Shown: piece by piece, positions 1 to 9,540 of the stretch | Numbering within the stretch: position 1 is the first letter of the stretch | Layout of the letters: every line of letters begins with the position of its first letter | Program-made: the position numbers and the translations under genes | Notes under the pieces: model-generated | Databases searched by the model: none | What the model saw: the letters and a program-made list of their open reading frames with translations, nothing else | Told to the model about the DNA's origin: nothing | Origin: Collinsella sp. AF23-2 | Lineage (GTDB): Bacteria; Actinomycetota; Coriobacteriia; Coriobacteriales; Coriobacteriaceae | Direction: 5' to 3' | Length of the DNA: 27,867 nt | Assembly: GCF_003459245.1 (NCBI RefSeq) | Contig: NZ_QRVG01000014.1 | Location: 4,141-32,007, forward strand

Positions 1-42
1 GTCCCCCGGCTCGCCCGCTTTCAATCATTTAAATCGCCGTAT

Positions 43-261
43 CTACTCTGCAGACGAAGATCCACCATCAACGATTGCCTGCTCGGACTCAGGAATCCCA
101 TCGGCACCCGTGCTCTGTTCTTGCTCCACCTCTTCGCTGATTGCGGAGGCGGGGGTCGAGCCCTTCGCGCCCACGATATAGGCGGCTCCAAACCCCAACG
201 CAATGGCAATCAAGGTCAAAATCACGTAGACAGGCCAATGGCGCTTAATATACGAAAACAC
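43..261 (-). CDS. Small single-pass membrane protein, unknown function
   Basis: This 72-residue protein has a short basic N-terminus (SYIKRH), one hydrophobic segment at about residues 10-32, and an acidic, Ser/Glu-rich tail. The layout predicts one membrane helix with a short exposed tail. The start is GTG, preceded by AAGGAG at 5-nt spacing. The gene lies 21 bp downstream of the M28-like gene on the same strand, so the two are probably co-transcribed. I recognise no family. An accessory role for the neighbouring membrane protein is possible, but rests only on position. Confidence 0.7.
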   Translation of the reverse strand: MFSYIKRHWPVYVILTLIAIALGFGAAYIVGAKGSTPASAISEEVEQEQSTGADGIPESEQAIVDGGSSSAE

Positions 262-282
262 GTTGACTCCTTAGAGCTCCGT

Positions 283-3200
283 CTACGAACGGCGGATAAC
301 CTCGGTCACGACCTCGGATACCGTGGCAATGTTCGTCGGGTTGACATTGTGGGGCAGGTCGTCCTCGGTACGAGCGCAAGCCAGACGCGTGCCGTCCACG
401 CCGGCGATGGTGAGGGCTCGGCGGCTCGCCTCGAGCGCGGCGTAGGCATCGGTCTTGGCATAGGGCATCTCGAGCGCGCCACAATCGACATGGAACGACT
501 TGCACACCTTGCTGACCAGGTTCATGATGCGGCGATCGCCCTTGAGCAGCTGCTGTTCGCCCTCAACCGTCACCACCGAAAGCCTACCGGCGCCGACGGA
601 TTCAAGATTGATGAAGAAGACGCCGCGGAGCTTATCGCGATGCGAAGCCAAGAAGGCCTTCATACCGGCGCCATCACAATCCGAGGCGCCCGTTGCCACA
701 AACCAGATATCGTGACCGAGCAGCTCATCGTCGCCCATAGAGGCGACAGCCGAGAGCATATCTTCGGAAGAAGCGCCGTCGGAAGACGTAGCGCCGCCCT
801 TCCAGCCATCGTTATCGTCCTCGAAATTATCCCACGAACCGATGCCGCGACCGGACTTCTTGGCATCGTAATCGTCTTCGACGCCCAGCCAGTCACTCAT
901 GCTGTCCTGTTCGTTTTTCTTTTTACGACCGAACAGGCCGCCCAGGCCGCGCTTGCGAGACTTGGGTGCCGCAGGGGCGGGAGCCGAAATGGTCTCGATC
1001 GGCTGTGCGCCCGACGCAACGGGCATAGGAGGCGCAACGGGTGCCGATGTGGGTTCGGGACCCTGGGCGGTAGCAAAGGGGTCGTTGACCTGTGCGGAGG
1101 GATCGGGAAGGTCGAACAGCGACGTGCGAGACGCAACGTTTGTCTGCTTCATCGACGGCAGCGACGGATCGGGGACCGAAGCCAGCGGAGACGAGGAGGG
1201 TGCAGGCGACGGTGCCGACGCCGGATCGGGAACATTCATCTGCGGACGCGGCGATGCTTGGGAGGAAATCTGGGCCATAAGGGAATCGACCGTTTCGTCC
1301 TGGGTGGGAGCGACATTGGCAACCGTGGCACCGGAACCACTCGGGGTCGGCATGGTGAAAATCTGCGTGGAGTAAGGCCTCGACTCATCCGTCTCGGGAG
1401 TCTCGGAAACCGCAGGCACCTCCTCCTGCTCGACCTCGGCCGAATCACCTTGATCGGCTGCCGCGTATTGCTCTTCGTCAGAGTTGACCTCGACGGACTC
1501 GTCCTCGGCAGCATCCTGAATTTCGGCAGCATCAATGGGCTCGTCATCGTCTGCCGCGTCGCCCTGCTCATCGGAAACAGGAAGGGGCTCGGCAATCGCG
1601 GTGCCTTGCTTTTCAAACGTTATCGTGGAATCGAACTGCGCGGCATCAAACGACATGGTGCTATCGACGTGCTGCTGAGCCTCGAAAGACGTCGTCGCCT
1701 CAACAACATCCGTGGACGCCGGTTGCTGGGACTCAAAGGACGTTGTAGCTTCGGCAGCGTCGACGGGCACGGACTGCATAGCCTCGTTCTGCTCGAGCTC
1801 TTGCGCCGCGCGCTCACGTGCCGCCTCGGCTGCCTGCTGCTGAGCGATAGCCTCCTGCTCGGCAGCCTCGCGTGCGGCAGCGCGCTTCTCCTCGAAATCG
1901 TCGACAAATTTCTTGCCCTTTGCAAGCGCACCCTTAAGGAAGTTGGAAGCACTGGCGCCAATCGAAGAGAACGCGGATGCAATATCGGCATGGGGCGTTG
2001 CCGCGGAAATCTCGGCCGAAAAATCAGTATCGCTCTCGTAAGACACGCGCCTCGGCTGTTCAACGTAATCGTCGTCAGGCTCGTCCGCAACGTCTTGCGC
2101 CGGCGCGGCGGGGGCCAAAATGTCCAGTCCTGCCGCGGGATCGATCGCGGACACCGCCTCGGGCTCGGCAACGGCAGCGGTAACCGCGGCAGACTCATCA
2201 TCCACGGTGACGGCGGGCGCAGGTGCAGTCACGACGGGGGCAGGCTCGGGCTCAAACGTCGGCTCCTCGCCCTCCTCGTAATCGAGCGTGCAGGACTCGG
2301 GAAGCATCCCGAGCGCACGGATGGCATCCGAACCAAAGCGGATGTTGCCGGCGGCATTGCGATAGAGCTTGGGCTCGGGCTCGGCCGCGACAGGCTCCTC
2401 CGCCGGCTCGGCAGCGGAAACCTCGTCATTGAACTCTTCGGCCTGGACAGCCTGATTCTGATCCTCGGGCACGATGGCGCCAATCAGCGTCTCGTCGGCA
2501 GACGCACCCTCAAAGCCCTCGATCTGCTCGTCGAAAGCCTCGCCCTGTTCGGGCTCGGTCTGAGCGTCGGGAGCAATCGGCTGACCGAACTCGTCCTCGG
2601 CGTAGGTAGGCTCTTCATACTCGATGGTGTTGCCGTAGTCGTTTTGCTGTTGGGCCGCGGCATACTCCGCTGCTGCGCGCGCCATCTCCTCGGCACGACG
2701 CTTCTGCTCCCCAAAATAGGTATCGAACGGAACATCGTCGGGAAACTCGTTTTCGCCCTGGAAGGGAGCAACGTTGTCCATAACGCCGAGCATAGCGGCG
2801 ACAGAAGACTTGTTGCACACTGCGCCGGACGTATAGGGAAGCACAAAACGGTTAGAAATGATGTTTGCCGCGTTGGCGAGCGCAACGAGGGAAGCGAGGA
2901 TCGCGACAATCCACAGCAGAACCTTGAGCGCGCCGGGGAGCGGCAGGATACGCAAGATGGCAACGGCAGCAGGGGCAACCGTGGCAACGGGCAACAGCTT
3001 GGCGATGAGCGCACGATACGAAGCATAGGGCTCGCGGGCGAGCAGCTCAGCACGGGGAGAGTCGTAGTGTGCGACAACGACCACCGGGCGGTTGCGCGGA
3101 GACGCGAGCGGGCCCGAGGCCTTGTGGTAGGCGATGACATTTTGGCTCACGCCCGTCTTGCCCAGGCGCGAAACCACGGGATGGCCCGTGCGCTCGAGCA

Positions 3201-3480
3201 CGTAAAGAACGGCACCGACAATGGCCAGCAAGGTGCCGACCAAGCCGATGCCGCCGCCGATGCCCATCAGCAGGGCGCCGGCAAACGCAAGAATACCGGT
3301 AACGGCAAATGCCAACCTGCTGGGCGCCGGGGCATTGAACTCCTGAACCTCGGGATCAAAGCCGTGGTTGCGGAAGATCTGAGCGATATCCTCGGCAGCC
3401 AAGCGCTCTTCTTCGCTGCATGCCGGCGTAATGCCGGTGTTCTGCAGCAGGTGGTTAATATAGTTCTGGGTGTTCGCCAT
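283..3480 (-). CDS. M28-peptidase-like membrane protein with a long acidic low-complexity insertion
   Basis: The product is 1065 aa from the ATG at 3480, which has GGAG 5 nt upstream; the reading frame stays open to 3630 but that extension lacks such a site. Residues 1-50 are soluble. Hydrophobic segments lie near 55-95 and 158-205, probably four helices. M28-like pieces are AHYDSP (137-142), GAVCNKSS (219-226), GASDCDGAG (931-939), NLESVG (958-963) and a late His (H1044). Between about 240 and 920 sits an insertion rich in Glu, Asp, Ala, Pro and Ser. It includes short degenerate repeats of the type TTSFExQQ (about 579-623) and a basic patch RKRGLGGLFGRKKK (842-855). Typical M28 enzymes lack such an insert. 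The usual metal-bridging Asp of the GAxDN motif is Cys222 here and the catalytic Glu region is changed, so it may be inactive. Family assignment is fair; substrate and activity are unknown. Confidence 0.75.
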   Translation of the reverse strand: MANTQNYINHLLQNTGITPACSEEERLAAEDIAQIFRNHGFDPEVQEFNAPAPSRLAFAVTGILAFAGALLMGIGGGIGLVGTLLAIVGAVLYVLERTGHPVVSRLGKTGVSQNVIAYHKASGPLASPRNRPVVVVAHYDSPRAELLAREPYASYRALIAKLLPVATVAPAAVAILRILPLPGALKVLLWIVAILASLVALANAANIISNRFVLPYTSGAVCNKSSVAAMLGVMDNVAPFQGENEFPDDVPFDTYFGEQKRRAEEMARAAAEYAAAQQQNDYGNTIEYEEPTYAEDEFGQPIAPDAQTEPEQGEAFDEQIEGFEGASADETLIGAIVPEDQNQAVQAEEFNDEVSAAEPAEEPVAAEPEPKLYRNAAGNIRFGSDAIRALGMLPESCTLDYEEGEEPTFEPEPAPVVTAPAPAVTVDDESAAVTAAVAEPEAVSAIDPAAGLDILAPAAPAQDVADEPDDDYVEQPRRVSYESDTDFSAEISAATPHADIASAFSSIGASASNFLKGALAKGKKFVDDFEEKRAAAREAAEQEAIAQQQAAEAARERAAQELEQNEAMQSVPVDAAEATTSFESQQPASTDVVEATTSFEAQQHVDSTMSFDAAQFDSTITFEKQGTAIAEPLPVSDEQGDAADDDEPIDAAEIQDAAEDESVEVNSDEEQYAAADQGDSAEVEQEEVPAVSETPETDESRPYSTQIFTMPTPSGSGATVANVAPTQDETVDSLMAQISSQASPRPQMNVPDPASAPSPAPSSSPLASVPDPSLPSMKQTNVASRTSLFDLPDPSAQVNDPFATAQGPEPTSAPVAPPMPVASGAQPIETISAPAPAAPKSRKRGLGGLFGRKKKNEQDSMSDWLGVEDDYDAKKSGRGIGSWDNFEDDNDGWKGGATSSDGASSEDMLSAVASMGDDELLGHDIWFVATGASDCDGAGMKAFLASHRDKLRGVFFINLESVGAGRLSVVTVEGEQQLLKGDRRIMNLVSKVCKSFHVDCGALEMPYAKTDAYAALEASRRALTIAGVDGTRLACARTEDDLPHNVNPTNIATVSEVVTEVIRRS

Positions 3481-3678
3481 GTGCGCTCCACATCCATAAT
3501 CCGACAAATAGGCCCAATGCATGCACATTAGAACCGTATATAGTCGAAAGTATACCCCGAGCGAGCGCAAACGACCGAATTCGGGCCATCTTAACGCCCC
3601 GAGCGGACAAGGATATAGCCTAATCTCCATATCGGACTAAAATCATGGCAGCAAACCACCTTCTCATGCGAGGACTCT

Positions 3679-4701
3679 ATGACGGCAAGCGACGCGACCG
3701 CGACAATTAAAAAGGGGAATTCGGAGCCCAGTTTCGATAAAACGGCTCAGCGCATCCTCAATCTTTTCTTTGTGCTCAACAGCTCCCCCGAACCGCTGAC
3801 GACCGAGCAGATCGTCTTGGATTCTGACCTGGGATATGGCTCGGGCAATATCGACTCGGATAAGCGCAAGTTTCGGCGCGATCGTGACAAACTGCTCGAA
3901 CGCGGCATCTTAATCAAGGAGGTTCGCCCCGCCGGCGCGCAGGAGACCGAGGAAAGCTCATGGACAATCGACCGCGAGCACACGTTTGCGGCAGGCGGCC
4001 TCATCACCGCAGACGACGCCGATATCCTGCTCAACGCTATCGACCAGACAATAGCGGCCGGCTCATCCACTTTTGCCGCGCCGCTTGCCGATATTCGTTC
4101 CAAGATTGCCTACCTCACCGGCAGGACGACGGCGGACGAAGCACCGATCCGCCGCTCTCCCACCGTCGATGCGGTATGGAGCGCCTTTGCCGAGCGATGC
4201 GCACTGCGATTTTTATATCAGAACGGACGCGGTGAGCAGAAAGAGCGTACCGTCTGCGTCTACGGCATGTTCGAGCGCGAGGGCGTTGCGTACTTCTGCG
4301 GCCTCGACAATGCCACCGACGACATCAGGACATTCCGCTGCGACCGTATCGTTCGCGCTTGGCGTCCTTCGAAGGCCTACGCCATCCCTGCAGACTTCAA
4401 TCTCAACGACTACCTGTTCTTTGAATTCGATTTTGCCGACCGCCCGCCCGTTGCGGCTACGTTCTCGTTCGCCCCGCAGACGCAGATCGATATGATCAAC
4501 GGCCTCACGCGCGGGCGAGGTGAGCTCGCACACACCGATTCGGGATGGACTTGGACCGTTGACGTGCGCGATCTTGAAGCCGCCGCCTCATTTTGCATGG
4601 CCCACGCCATGGACGGCATGAGGCCCATGGCCCCCAAATCGCTCAAGCAGGCGTGGAACCACCTCATTGAAAGGACGGTGCACGAGCATGCCCGTGCGTA
4701 A
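3679..4701 (+). CDS. WYL-domain transcriptional regulator (PafB-like)
   Basis: The 340-aa protein has an N-terminal winged helix-turn-helix (about residues 18-85, with the basic stretch DKRKFRRDRDKL) and a WYL domain at about 165-230. The namesake tripeptide is AYF (204-206), and the conserved Arg-rich segment RTFRCDRI follows. WYL regulators bind DNA and sense nucleic-acid or nucleotide ligands. In mycobacteria the paired WYL proteins PafB and PafC control a DNA-damage response. The ATG follows an AGGA site. The gene overlaps the next WYL gene by 14 bp, so the pair is probably translationally coupled and may act as a heterodimer. No pup/proteasome genes are nearby, so true orthology to pafB is uncertain. 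The gene runs against the presumed replication direction. Confidence 0.82.
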   Translation: MTASDATATIKKGNSEPSFDKTAQRILNLFFVLNSSPEPLTTEQIVLDSDLGYGSGNIDSDKRKFRRDRDKLLERGILIKEVRPAGAQETEESSWTIDREHTFAAGGLITADDADILLNAIDQTIAAGSSTFAAPLADIRSKIAYLTGRTTADEAPIRRSPTVDAVWSAFAERCALRFLYQNGRGEQKERTVCVYGMFEREGVAYFCGLDNATDDIRTFRCDRIVRAWRPSKAYAIPADFNLNDYLFFEFDFADRPPVAATFSFAPQTQIDMINGLTRGRGELAHTDSGWTWTVDVRDLEAAASFCMAHAMDGMRPMAPKSLKQAWNHLIERTVHEHARA

Positions 4702-5605
4702 ACTCACCAGCGAGCAGAGGCTCTCGCGCGCCATCGACATCATGGAGGCCCTCTACGCCGCCGGCGAGAGCGGCATGACACGAACCGAGATTTGCAGTCG
4801 CTTTGACATCACGGGGGCGTCGCTCGACGAGATTCTCGAGATCGTCTCGACGCTCGCGGACCGAGAATCGGGTGCGCGTATCATCTGCGAATGCCACGGC
4901 GAGCGCGTGGTCCTCACCGGTGACGCCGGGCGTGTACTACCGCTGCGCCTGAGTGCCGCCGAGGGCGCTGTGCTCAACCACGAACTTGAATCGTTGGGGA
5001 TCGAGCCCCAGGCGGCGGCTCGAATTCGACATGCTCTTCTACCCGAAGAGCTCGGCTATAACCAGCACGTCTTTGACACCGTCAACCACGGGTCGCACTG
5101 GCAGCAGCTGAGCTGCGCCATTCAGGACGGCGTTCGCTGTCGTATCTCGTATCGCTCGATGGACGATGCGCGGCCACGCGAGCGTCTGGTCGACCCCTTG
5201 CGCATTACGGCAAACGGCGACCAAACATATCTGATTGCCTGGGACATCGCGGTCGATGAGCAGCGCACCTATCGCATGGATAAAATCGAGGGACTCGCCT
5301 TGACGGAAGACTCCGTCGTGCCTCACGCACCGGACGTCGCATCCCTCCACGATTCCCTTGCCCGGACGCAGCGTAGCGCAAAGCTCTTGATGCCATTCGA
5401 TATGGCGGAGCATCTGGACTGGGCCGGCATCACCCTCATCGAGCGCAGCGGGGCAGACATGGCAACGGTAACCGTGCATTACGGCTCCGAGCGTTGGCTA
5501 CTGAGCCAGATAATCGCAGCGGGCGGAGCCATCCGCATCTTGGATGACCCCACCCTGTCAAAGCGTCTGTGCGATATGGCAAAAACTCTCGTCTGTCCGC
5601 TTTAG
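4688..5605 (+). CDS. WYL-domain transcriptional regulator (PafC-like)
   Basis: From the ATG at 4688 this is a 305-aa protein. It has an N-terminal helix-turn-helix (about 5-60), a middle linker region, and a WYL domain at about 140-205 whose signature reads TYL (180-182), followed by RTYRMDKIEGL. An in-frame TTG at 4667 would add seven residues, but it overlaps the AAAGGA that serves as ribosome-binding site for the ATG, so the ATG is preferred; the 12-nt spacing is somewhat long. It overlaps its upstream paralogue by 14 bp, supporting a two-subunit regulator like PafBC. Its stop overlaps the stop of the convergent helicase gene by 4 bp, leaving no room for a terminator. The ligand is unknown. 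Confidence 0.8.
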   Translation: MPVRKLTSEQRLSRAIDIMEALYAAGESGMTRTEICSRFDITGASLDEILEIVSTLADRESGARIICECHGERVVLTGDAGRVLPLRLSAAEGAVLNHELESLGIEPQAAARIRHALLPEELGYNQHVFDTVNHGSHWQQLSCAIQDGVRCRISYRSMDDARPRERLVDPLRITANGDQTYLIAWDIAVDEQRTYRMDKIEGLALTEDSVVPHAPDVASLHDSLARTQRSAKLLMPFDMAEHLDWAGITLIERSGADMATVTVHYGSERWLLSQIIAAGGAIRILDDPTLSKRLCDMAKTLVCPL

Positions 5606-8496
5606 CGCCGCCGCTCGTGGCGTGCGCGCCACAGCTGTAGATAGTGCCCGATCTGCGCCGATTCGATGCGCTGGTAGGAGCTCGTGGGCAGCGACGTTAA
5701 GAACTTCTTGCCATAGCCCTTCGTCACCAGGCGAGGATCCGCCAAGATCAGCACGCCGCTATCGGTCGACGAGCGAATCAAACGCCCCGCGGCCTGCTTA
5801 ACCTCGAGCACCGCCTCGGGCAGCGAATAGCGCGCCCATGCGCGGTCTTCGCGCAGGTTGCGCTCGCACGAGAGCGGGTCCGTGGGGCTCGAGAACGGCA
5901 ACTTGGGAATGATGACGCAGCGCAGCGTCTCGCCGCTGGCATCAAACCCCTCCCAGAAGGCCTTGAGCGCAAAAAGCGACGAGGTCGGTTCGTTGATAAA
6001 CCGGTCGCGCAGGCGACGAGGAGATGAGTTGCGCTGCTGGCAGTTGAGCTCCAGACCCGCACGGGCCATCTTGGGCTCAACGCGGGCGTATAGGTCCTCC
6101 ATGTCGCGCCGATTGGTGAACAACGTGAGCACCGATCCGCCCATGGCAAGATGGGCGTCGACCAGTACGCGCTCGAGCGCCGTAAGATAGCTCTCACGAT
6201 CGCGCGGATCGGGGATATCGCCCGCAACGACTACAGCCATGTTCGAATCGAAGTCGTAGCTCGAATCCAAGTGCAGCGATGACGACGTTGAAGCACCGAT
6301 GCGATCAAGGCCGACCGCATGGTTAAAGTGCTCAAAGCTTTTGGACACCGTCATGGTCGCCGAGGCAAAGATAGCCGTGTGAACCTCGGGCAGCCACTCG
6401 GTTGCCAAGGCCTCGCCAATGTCGATGCGCTCTGCGGTCATTGACTCTCCGCCGGCACGCAGCCTGCGATTGACCTGCAGCGAATACACGTAGTGTTCAT
6501 CGGTACCATCAATGATGAGTTTTAGGTTCTCGGCCAGCTCGTGCAGGCGGCGCGAGATATCACCCAGGTCGACAACAACCTCTGGCTTGTCGGCGGCGAC
6601 GGCTTGCACCAGCGCGTCGACGCTCTTGTCAGCTTGTTCCAATGCGTCGATGCCAGTGTAGGCCGACTGTAAGAAATCATGCCAGTCGTCAGATTCGCGC
6701 AGCTCGGGGCCAATCCATAGATTGGCATTGTCATAACCCCCACGCGCACGGCGGCCGAGCTCGCGAACGCCATCGAACACGCCGGCGATCGCCATTCTCG
6801 CGCGCGCAACCGTCGACGTCGCCTTGGCAGTAAGGCCCAGATAGAGCGTAGAGCCCTCGGAGGTTGCCAAATCACGGGAAACCTGGCTTAGCGCGCCGGT
6901 GCTCGAGCCACCCAGACGCTCAAACAGAACGCGCGATTCGTCCGCCGACACCACACGCGCCCACTGACAGCGCGCCTCGCGCTCGATGGAATGGGCCTCG
7001 TCGATTACCCAATGACGAATCGGAGGCAAAATCCTGCCCTCGGCCGCGACGTTGCGGAACAGCAGGGAATGGTTGGTGACCACCACATCGGCATGCGCCG
7101 CACGACGGCGAGCGCCGTGGACCAAACATTTATCAGGGAAAAACGGGCAGAGGCGACGAGCACACTCGCGCGAGGCCGTCGTAAAGTCGGGACGGTTGAC
7201 ACTGCGCCACCGAATGCCGAGCGAGTCGAGGTCGCCATCGGCTGATTGGCAGACGTACGCCATAATGACCGCGACCGCCGTGAGCGTGTCCGCCGGATCG
7301 CGCTTGGTGGTAATCTCGACCTGGCCGCGGCTCATGCGCTCGAGCTTGCGCAGGCACGGATAGTGGTCATACCCCTTGAGAGCGCAAAATGACAGACCAC
7401 CGTCCAGTTGCTCGGCAAGTTTTGGCAGCTCATGGTACATGAGCTGGTCGGCAAGATTGTTCGATTTGGTCGCAATACCTACCGTGATGTTGTTACGGCG
7501 TGCTGCCTCGGCAAAAGGCACCAGATAGGCCATCGATTTGCCGACGCCCGTGCCTGCCTCAATTACTCGATGAGTGCCCGTGACCAGCGCATCGCGGACC
7601 TCGAGCGCCATCGCGATCTGCTCATCACGCGGCTCGTAGGTGGGATACATGCGATTGACAAGGCCACCTGGCGCATAGTCTGCCTCGATCTCCTCACGAC
7701 TCGGCATCTTGAGAACCGGCAGCTCATCGGCGTCCACCCGATCGTCGGCGCGATCGGCCTTGAGAACGTCAGCACGAGCGGCGCTGAGAGAGAAGATAGA
7801 ACCAGGGTTCTGCCTTGCCAAGAATGAGAAGATAGGACGATAGGACCAAGGCACGTCCGGATGCATGTCGGCTAGGCGCGCCATGAGGCCCTGGGGCAAG
7901 TCGGTGAGCGCCACGAGCAACACGCGCCATACGCCACACAGGGCGTCGACGTCGGCATTGGCACGGTGTGATACCGAGTCGCAGCCAAACAGATCGGCCA
8001 TAAAAGACAGCTTGTGCGAGGCCAGGCGCGGAAGCGCGATGCGCGACAGCGCCAGCGAATCGATCCAAATATCGCTCACGTTGACGCCGCCTTTGACCGA
8101 CTCGATAAACGAGCGGTCGAACGTGGCGTTATGTGCGATCACCGGGCAACCACCGACAAAATCGGCGAGAGCGGCGACGGCCTCAACGGCCGACGGAGCA
8201 TCTGCCACATCGGCATTTGTAATGCTCGTGAGCTCGGTAATCTCGGCGGGAATCAGCTGTTTGGGATGCACGAAGGTATCGAAGCGGTCGACGACCTCGC
8301 GGCCCGAAAGACGGGCCGCCGAGATCTCGATCAGCTCATTGTCCTGCACCGAAAGACCCGTGGTCTCGGTATCGAGGACAATCACATCTTCCTCGATAAG
8401 GCCGAAGGACTGCGTTTTGGCGCGTTCGGCAAGCGTGGCATAGGAGTCGATGACAAACTGCGGCGTTCCTGACGAAACCGCGTCCTCGATTAGCAT
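5602..8496 (-). CDS. dinG: DinG-type DNA helicase with N-terminal DnaQ-like 3'-5' exonuclease domain
   Basis: The 964-aa protein fuses two enzymes. The DEDDh exonuclease (about 36-195) shows DTETTG (42-47), NATFD (123-127) and His177 with Asp182. The XPD/DinG-type superfamily 2 helicase shows Walker A GTGVGKS (315-321), VIDEAH with DEAH at 499-502, ASATM (711-715) and the motif VI segment QAAGRLIRSS (901-910). Four cysteines, C381, C445, C450 and C457, fit the iron-sulfur cluster of XPD-family 5'-3' helicases. Bacillus DinG has the same fused architecture and a similar length, whereas E. coli DinG is shorter and lacks the exonuclease. The ATG sits inside the end of ddl (7-bp overlap), so the two are probably co-transcribed. 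A role in resolving R-loops or structured DNA during repair is inferred from the family. Confidence 0.93.
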   Translation of the reverse strand: MLIEDAVSSGTPQFVIDSYATLAERAKTQSFGLIEEDVIVLDTETTGLSVQDNELIEISAARLSGREVVDRFDTFVHPKQLIPAEITELTSITNADVADAPSAVEAVAALADFVGGCPVIAHNATFDRSFIESVKGGVNVSDIWIDSLALSRIALPRLASHKLSFMADLFGCDSVSHRANADVDALCGVWRVLLVALTDLPQGLMARLADMHPDVPWSYRPIFSFLARQNPGSIFSLSAARADVLKADRADDRVDADELPVLKMPSREEIEADYAPGGLVNRMYPTYEPRDEQIAMALEVRDALVTGTHRVIEAGTGVGKSMAYLVPFAEAARRNNITVGIATKSNNLADQLMYHELPKLAEQLDGGLSFCALKGYDHYPCLRKLERMSRGQVEITTKRDPADTLTAVAVIMAYVCQSADGDLDSLGIRWRSVNRPDFTTASRECARRLCPFFPDKCLVHGARRRAAHADVVVTNHSLLFRNVAAEGRILPPIRHWVIDEAHSIEREARCQWARVVSADESRVLFERLGGSSTGALSQVSRDLATSEGSTLYLGLTAKATSTVARARMAIAGVFDGVRELGRRARGGYDNANLWIGPELRESDDWHDFLQSAYTGIDALEQADKSVDALVQAVAADKPEVVVDLGDISRRLHELAENLKLIIDGTDEHYVYSLQVNRRLRAGGESMTAERIDIGEALATEWLPEVHTAIFASATMTVSKSFEHFNHAVGLDRIGASTSSSLHLDSSYDFDSNMAVVVAGDIPDPRDRESYLTALERVLVDAHLAMGGSVLTLFTNRRDMEDLYARVEPKMARAGLELNCQQRNSSPRRLRDRFINEPTSSLFALKAFWEGFDASGETLRCVIIPKLPFSSPTDPLSCERNLREDRAWARYSLPEAVLEVKQAAGRLIRSSTDSGVLILADPRLVTKGYGKKFLTSLPTSSYQRIESAQIGHYLQLWRARHERRR

Positions 8497-9455
8497 GCAA
8501 TGCCCGCTCGACGAAGACCCATACGGATCAGGCTGTCACAGACCTGCGGGAACGTCATGTCGTCGGTGTGGCGGATCTCATCCGGATACAGCGACGTATC
8601 GGTCATACCGGGAATGGTATTGGTCTCGAGGATAACGGGGCCGTCTTCGCTCACGATAAAATCGCTGCGCGAGATACCCAGGCAACCGAGCGCCTTGTGA
8701 GCGGCACAGGCAAGCTCCTGGGCACGAGCGTAGTTCTCGGGTGAAATCTGCGCCGGAATGCGATGGATGTCCGTAGGGTCGACATATTTCACGTCCAGAT
8801 CGTAGAACTCGCAGTCCTCGGGCTTACGGATCTCGACAATCGGCAGGGCGCGCACGTCATCCTCGCCGTATACGCCAACGGTGATCTCGGTACCCTCGAT
8901 GCACTTCTCGACCAGCACTTTGTCGCCGTACTCAAACGCCTTGGCGATTGCCGCGGGTAGCTCGGAGGGCTCATGGACCAGGGAAATGCCATAGCTGGAA
9001 CCGTTGACGGCCGGCTTCACAAAGCAGCGCTCGCCACAAACCTCGACGATATGATCGATATCGACTTCATCGCCCACCTCGAGCGCGATGCCGGGGGCAA
9101 TGGGAATGCCCGCCTTGGCGTACAGGAGCTTAGAGACCTCCTTGTCGGCACCGCAGGCGCTGGCAAGCACGCCCGAGGCCGTGTAGGGGATACCCAGGGT
9201 CTCCATGGCGCCCTGCATGGCGCCATCCTCACCGCCGGCGCCGTGCATGGCGATAAATGCCACGTCGAAACCGCCGGTCGCCATGGTTACCATAAAGTCA
9301 TCGGCAGCCGTGTCGAGCAGCTCCACCGAGGTGTAGCCGGCTTCCTTCAGTGCCACCACGACGTTCTTTCCCGAATTGAGCGAGATCTCGCGCTCAGCGG
9401 AATGACCGCCCGCCAAGACCGCTACGTGCATGTTCTCTAGGCTTTTACCCGGCAT
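8490..9455 (-). CDS. ddl: D-alanine--D-alanine ligase
   Basis: This 321-aa cytosolic ATP-grasp enzyme joins two D-Ala molecules for the peptidoglycan stem peptide. Visible signatures are GGHSAEREISLNSG (16-29, catalytic Glu21), NGSSYGIS (151-158), the omega-loop segment EFYDLDVKY (216-224) and the metal-binding ETNTIPGMT (277-285). The Lys-Tyr pair at 223-224 corresponds to the Tyr that favours D-Ala at the second site, not the D-lactate type of VanA. The ATG at 9455 follows a strong GAGGAGG at 9-nt spacing. It is the first gene of a two-gene unit with the helicase; the pairing is not obviously functional. It is divergent from rlmN, with an 85-bp shared upstream region. Confidence 0.95.
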   Translation of the reverse strand: MPGKSLENMHVAVLAGGHSAEREISLNSGKNVVVALKEAGYTSVELLDTAADDFMVTMATGGFDVAFIAMHGAGGEDGAMQGAMETLGIPYTASGVLASACGADKEVSKLLYAKAGIPIAPGIALEVGDEVDIDHIVEVCGERCFVKPAVNGSSYGISLVHEPSELPAAIAKAFEYGDKVLVEKCIEGTEITVGVYGEDDVRALPIVEIRKPEDCEFYDLDVKYVDPTDIHRIPAQISPENYARAQELACAAHKALGCLGISRSDFIVSEDGPVILETNTIPGMTDTSLYPDEIRHTDDMTFPQVCDSLIRMGLRRAGIAC

Positions 9456-9495
9456 GGGCAGACTCCTCCTCTATAATTTCTGCAGCTGATACCAT

Positions 9496-9525
9496 ATTGT
9501 AGCGATACCCTCTACGTTTCCCCAA
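9496..9525 (-). promoter_or_regulatory. Possible promoter for ddl
   Basis: On the minus strand, TACAAT (9501-9496) is preceded after 18 nt by TTGGGG (9525-9520). The -10 hexamer is close to consensus and the -35 is weak. It is the best candidate I see in the 85-bp region shared with rlmN. Confidence 0.35.
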
Positions 9526-9540
9526 AATCGAAAGGCTTCC

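Noticed and set aside
121..3531. Plus-strand open frame of 1136 codons
   Set aside because: It is the antisense shadow of the M28-like gene: Arg/Gly/Leu-rich, no recognisable domain and no ribosome-binding site.
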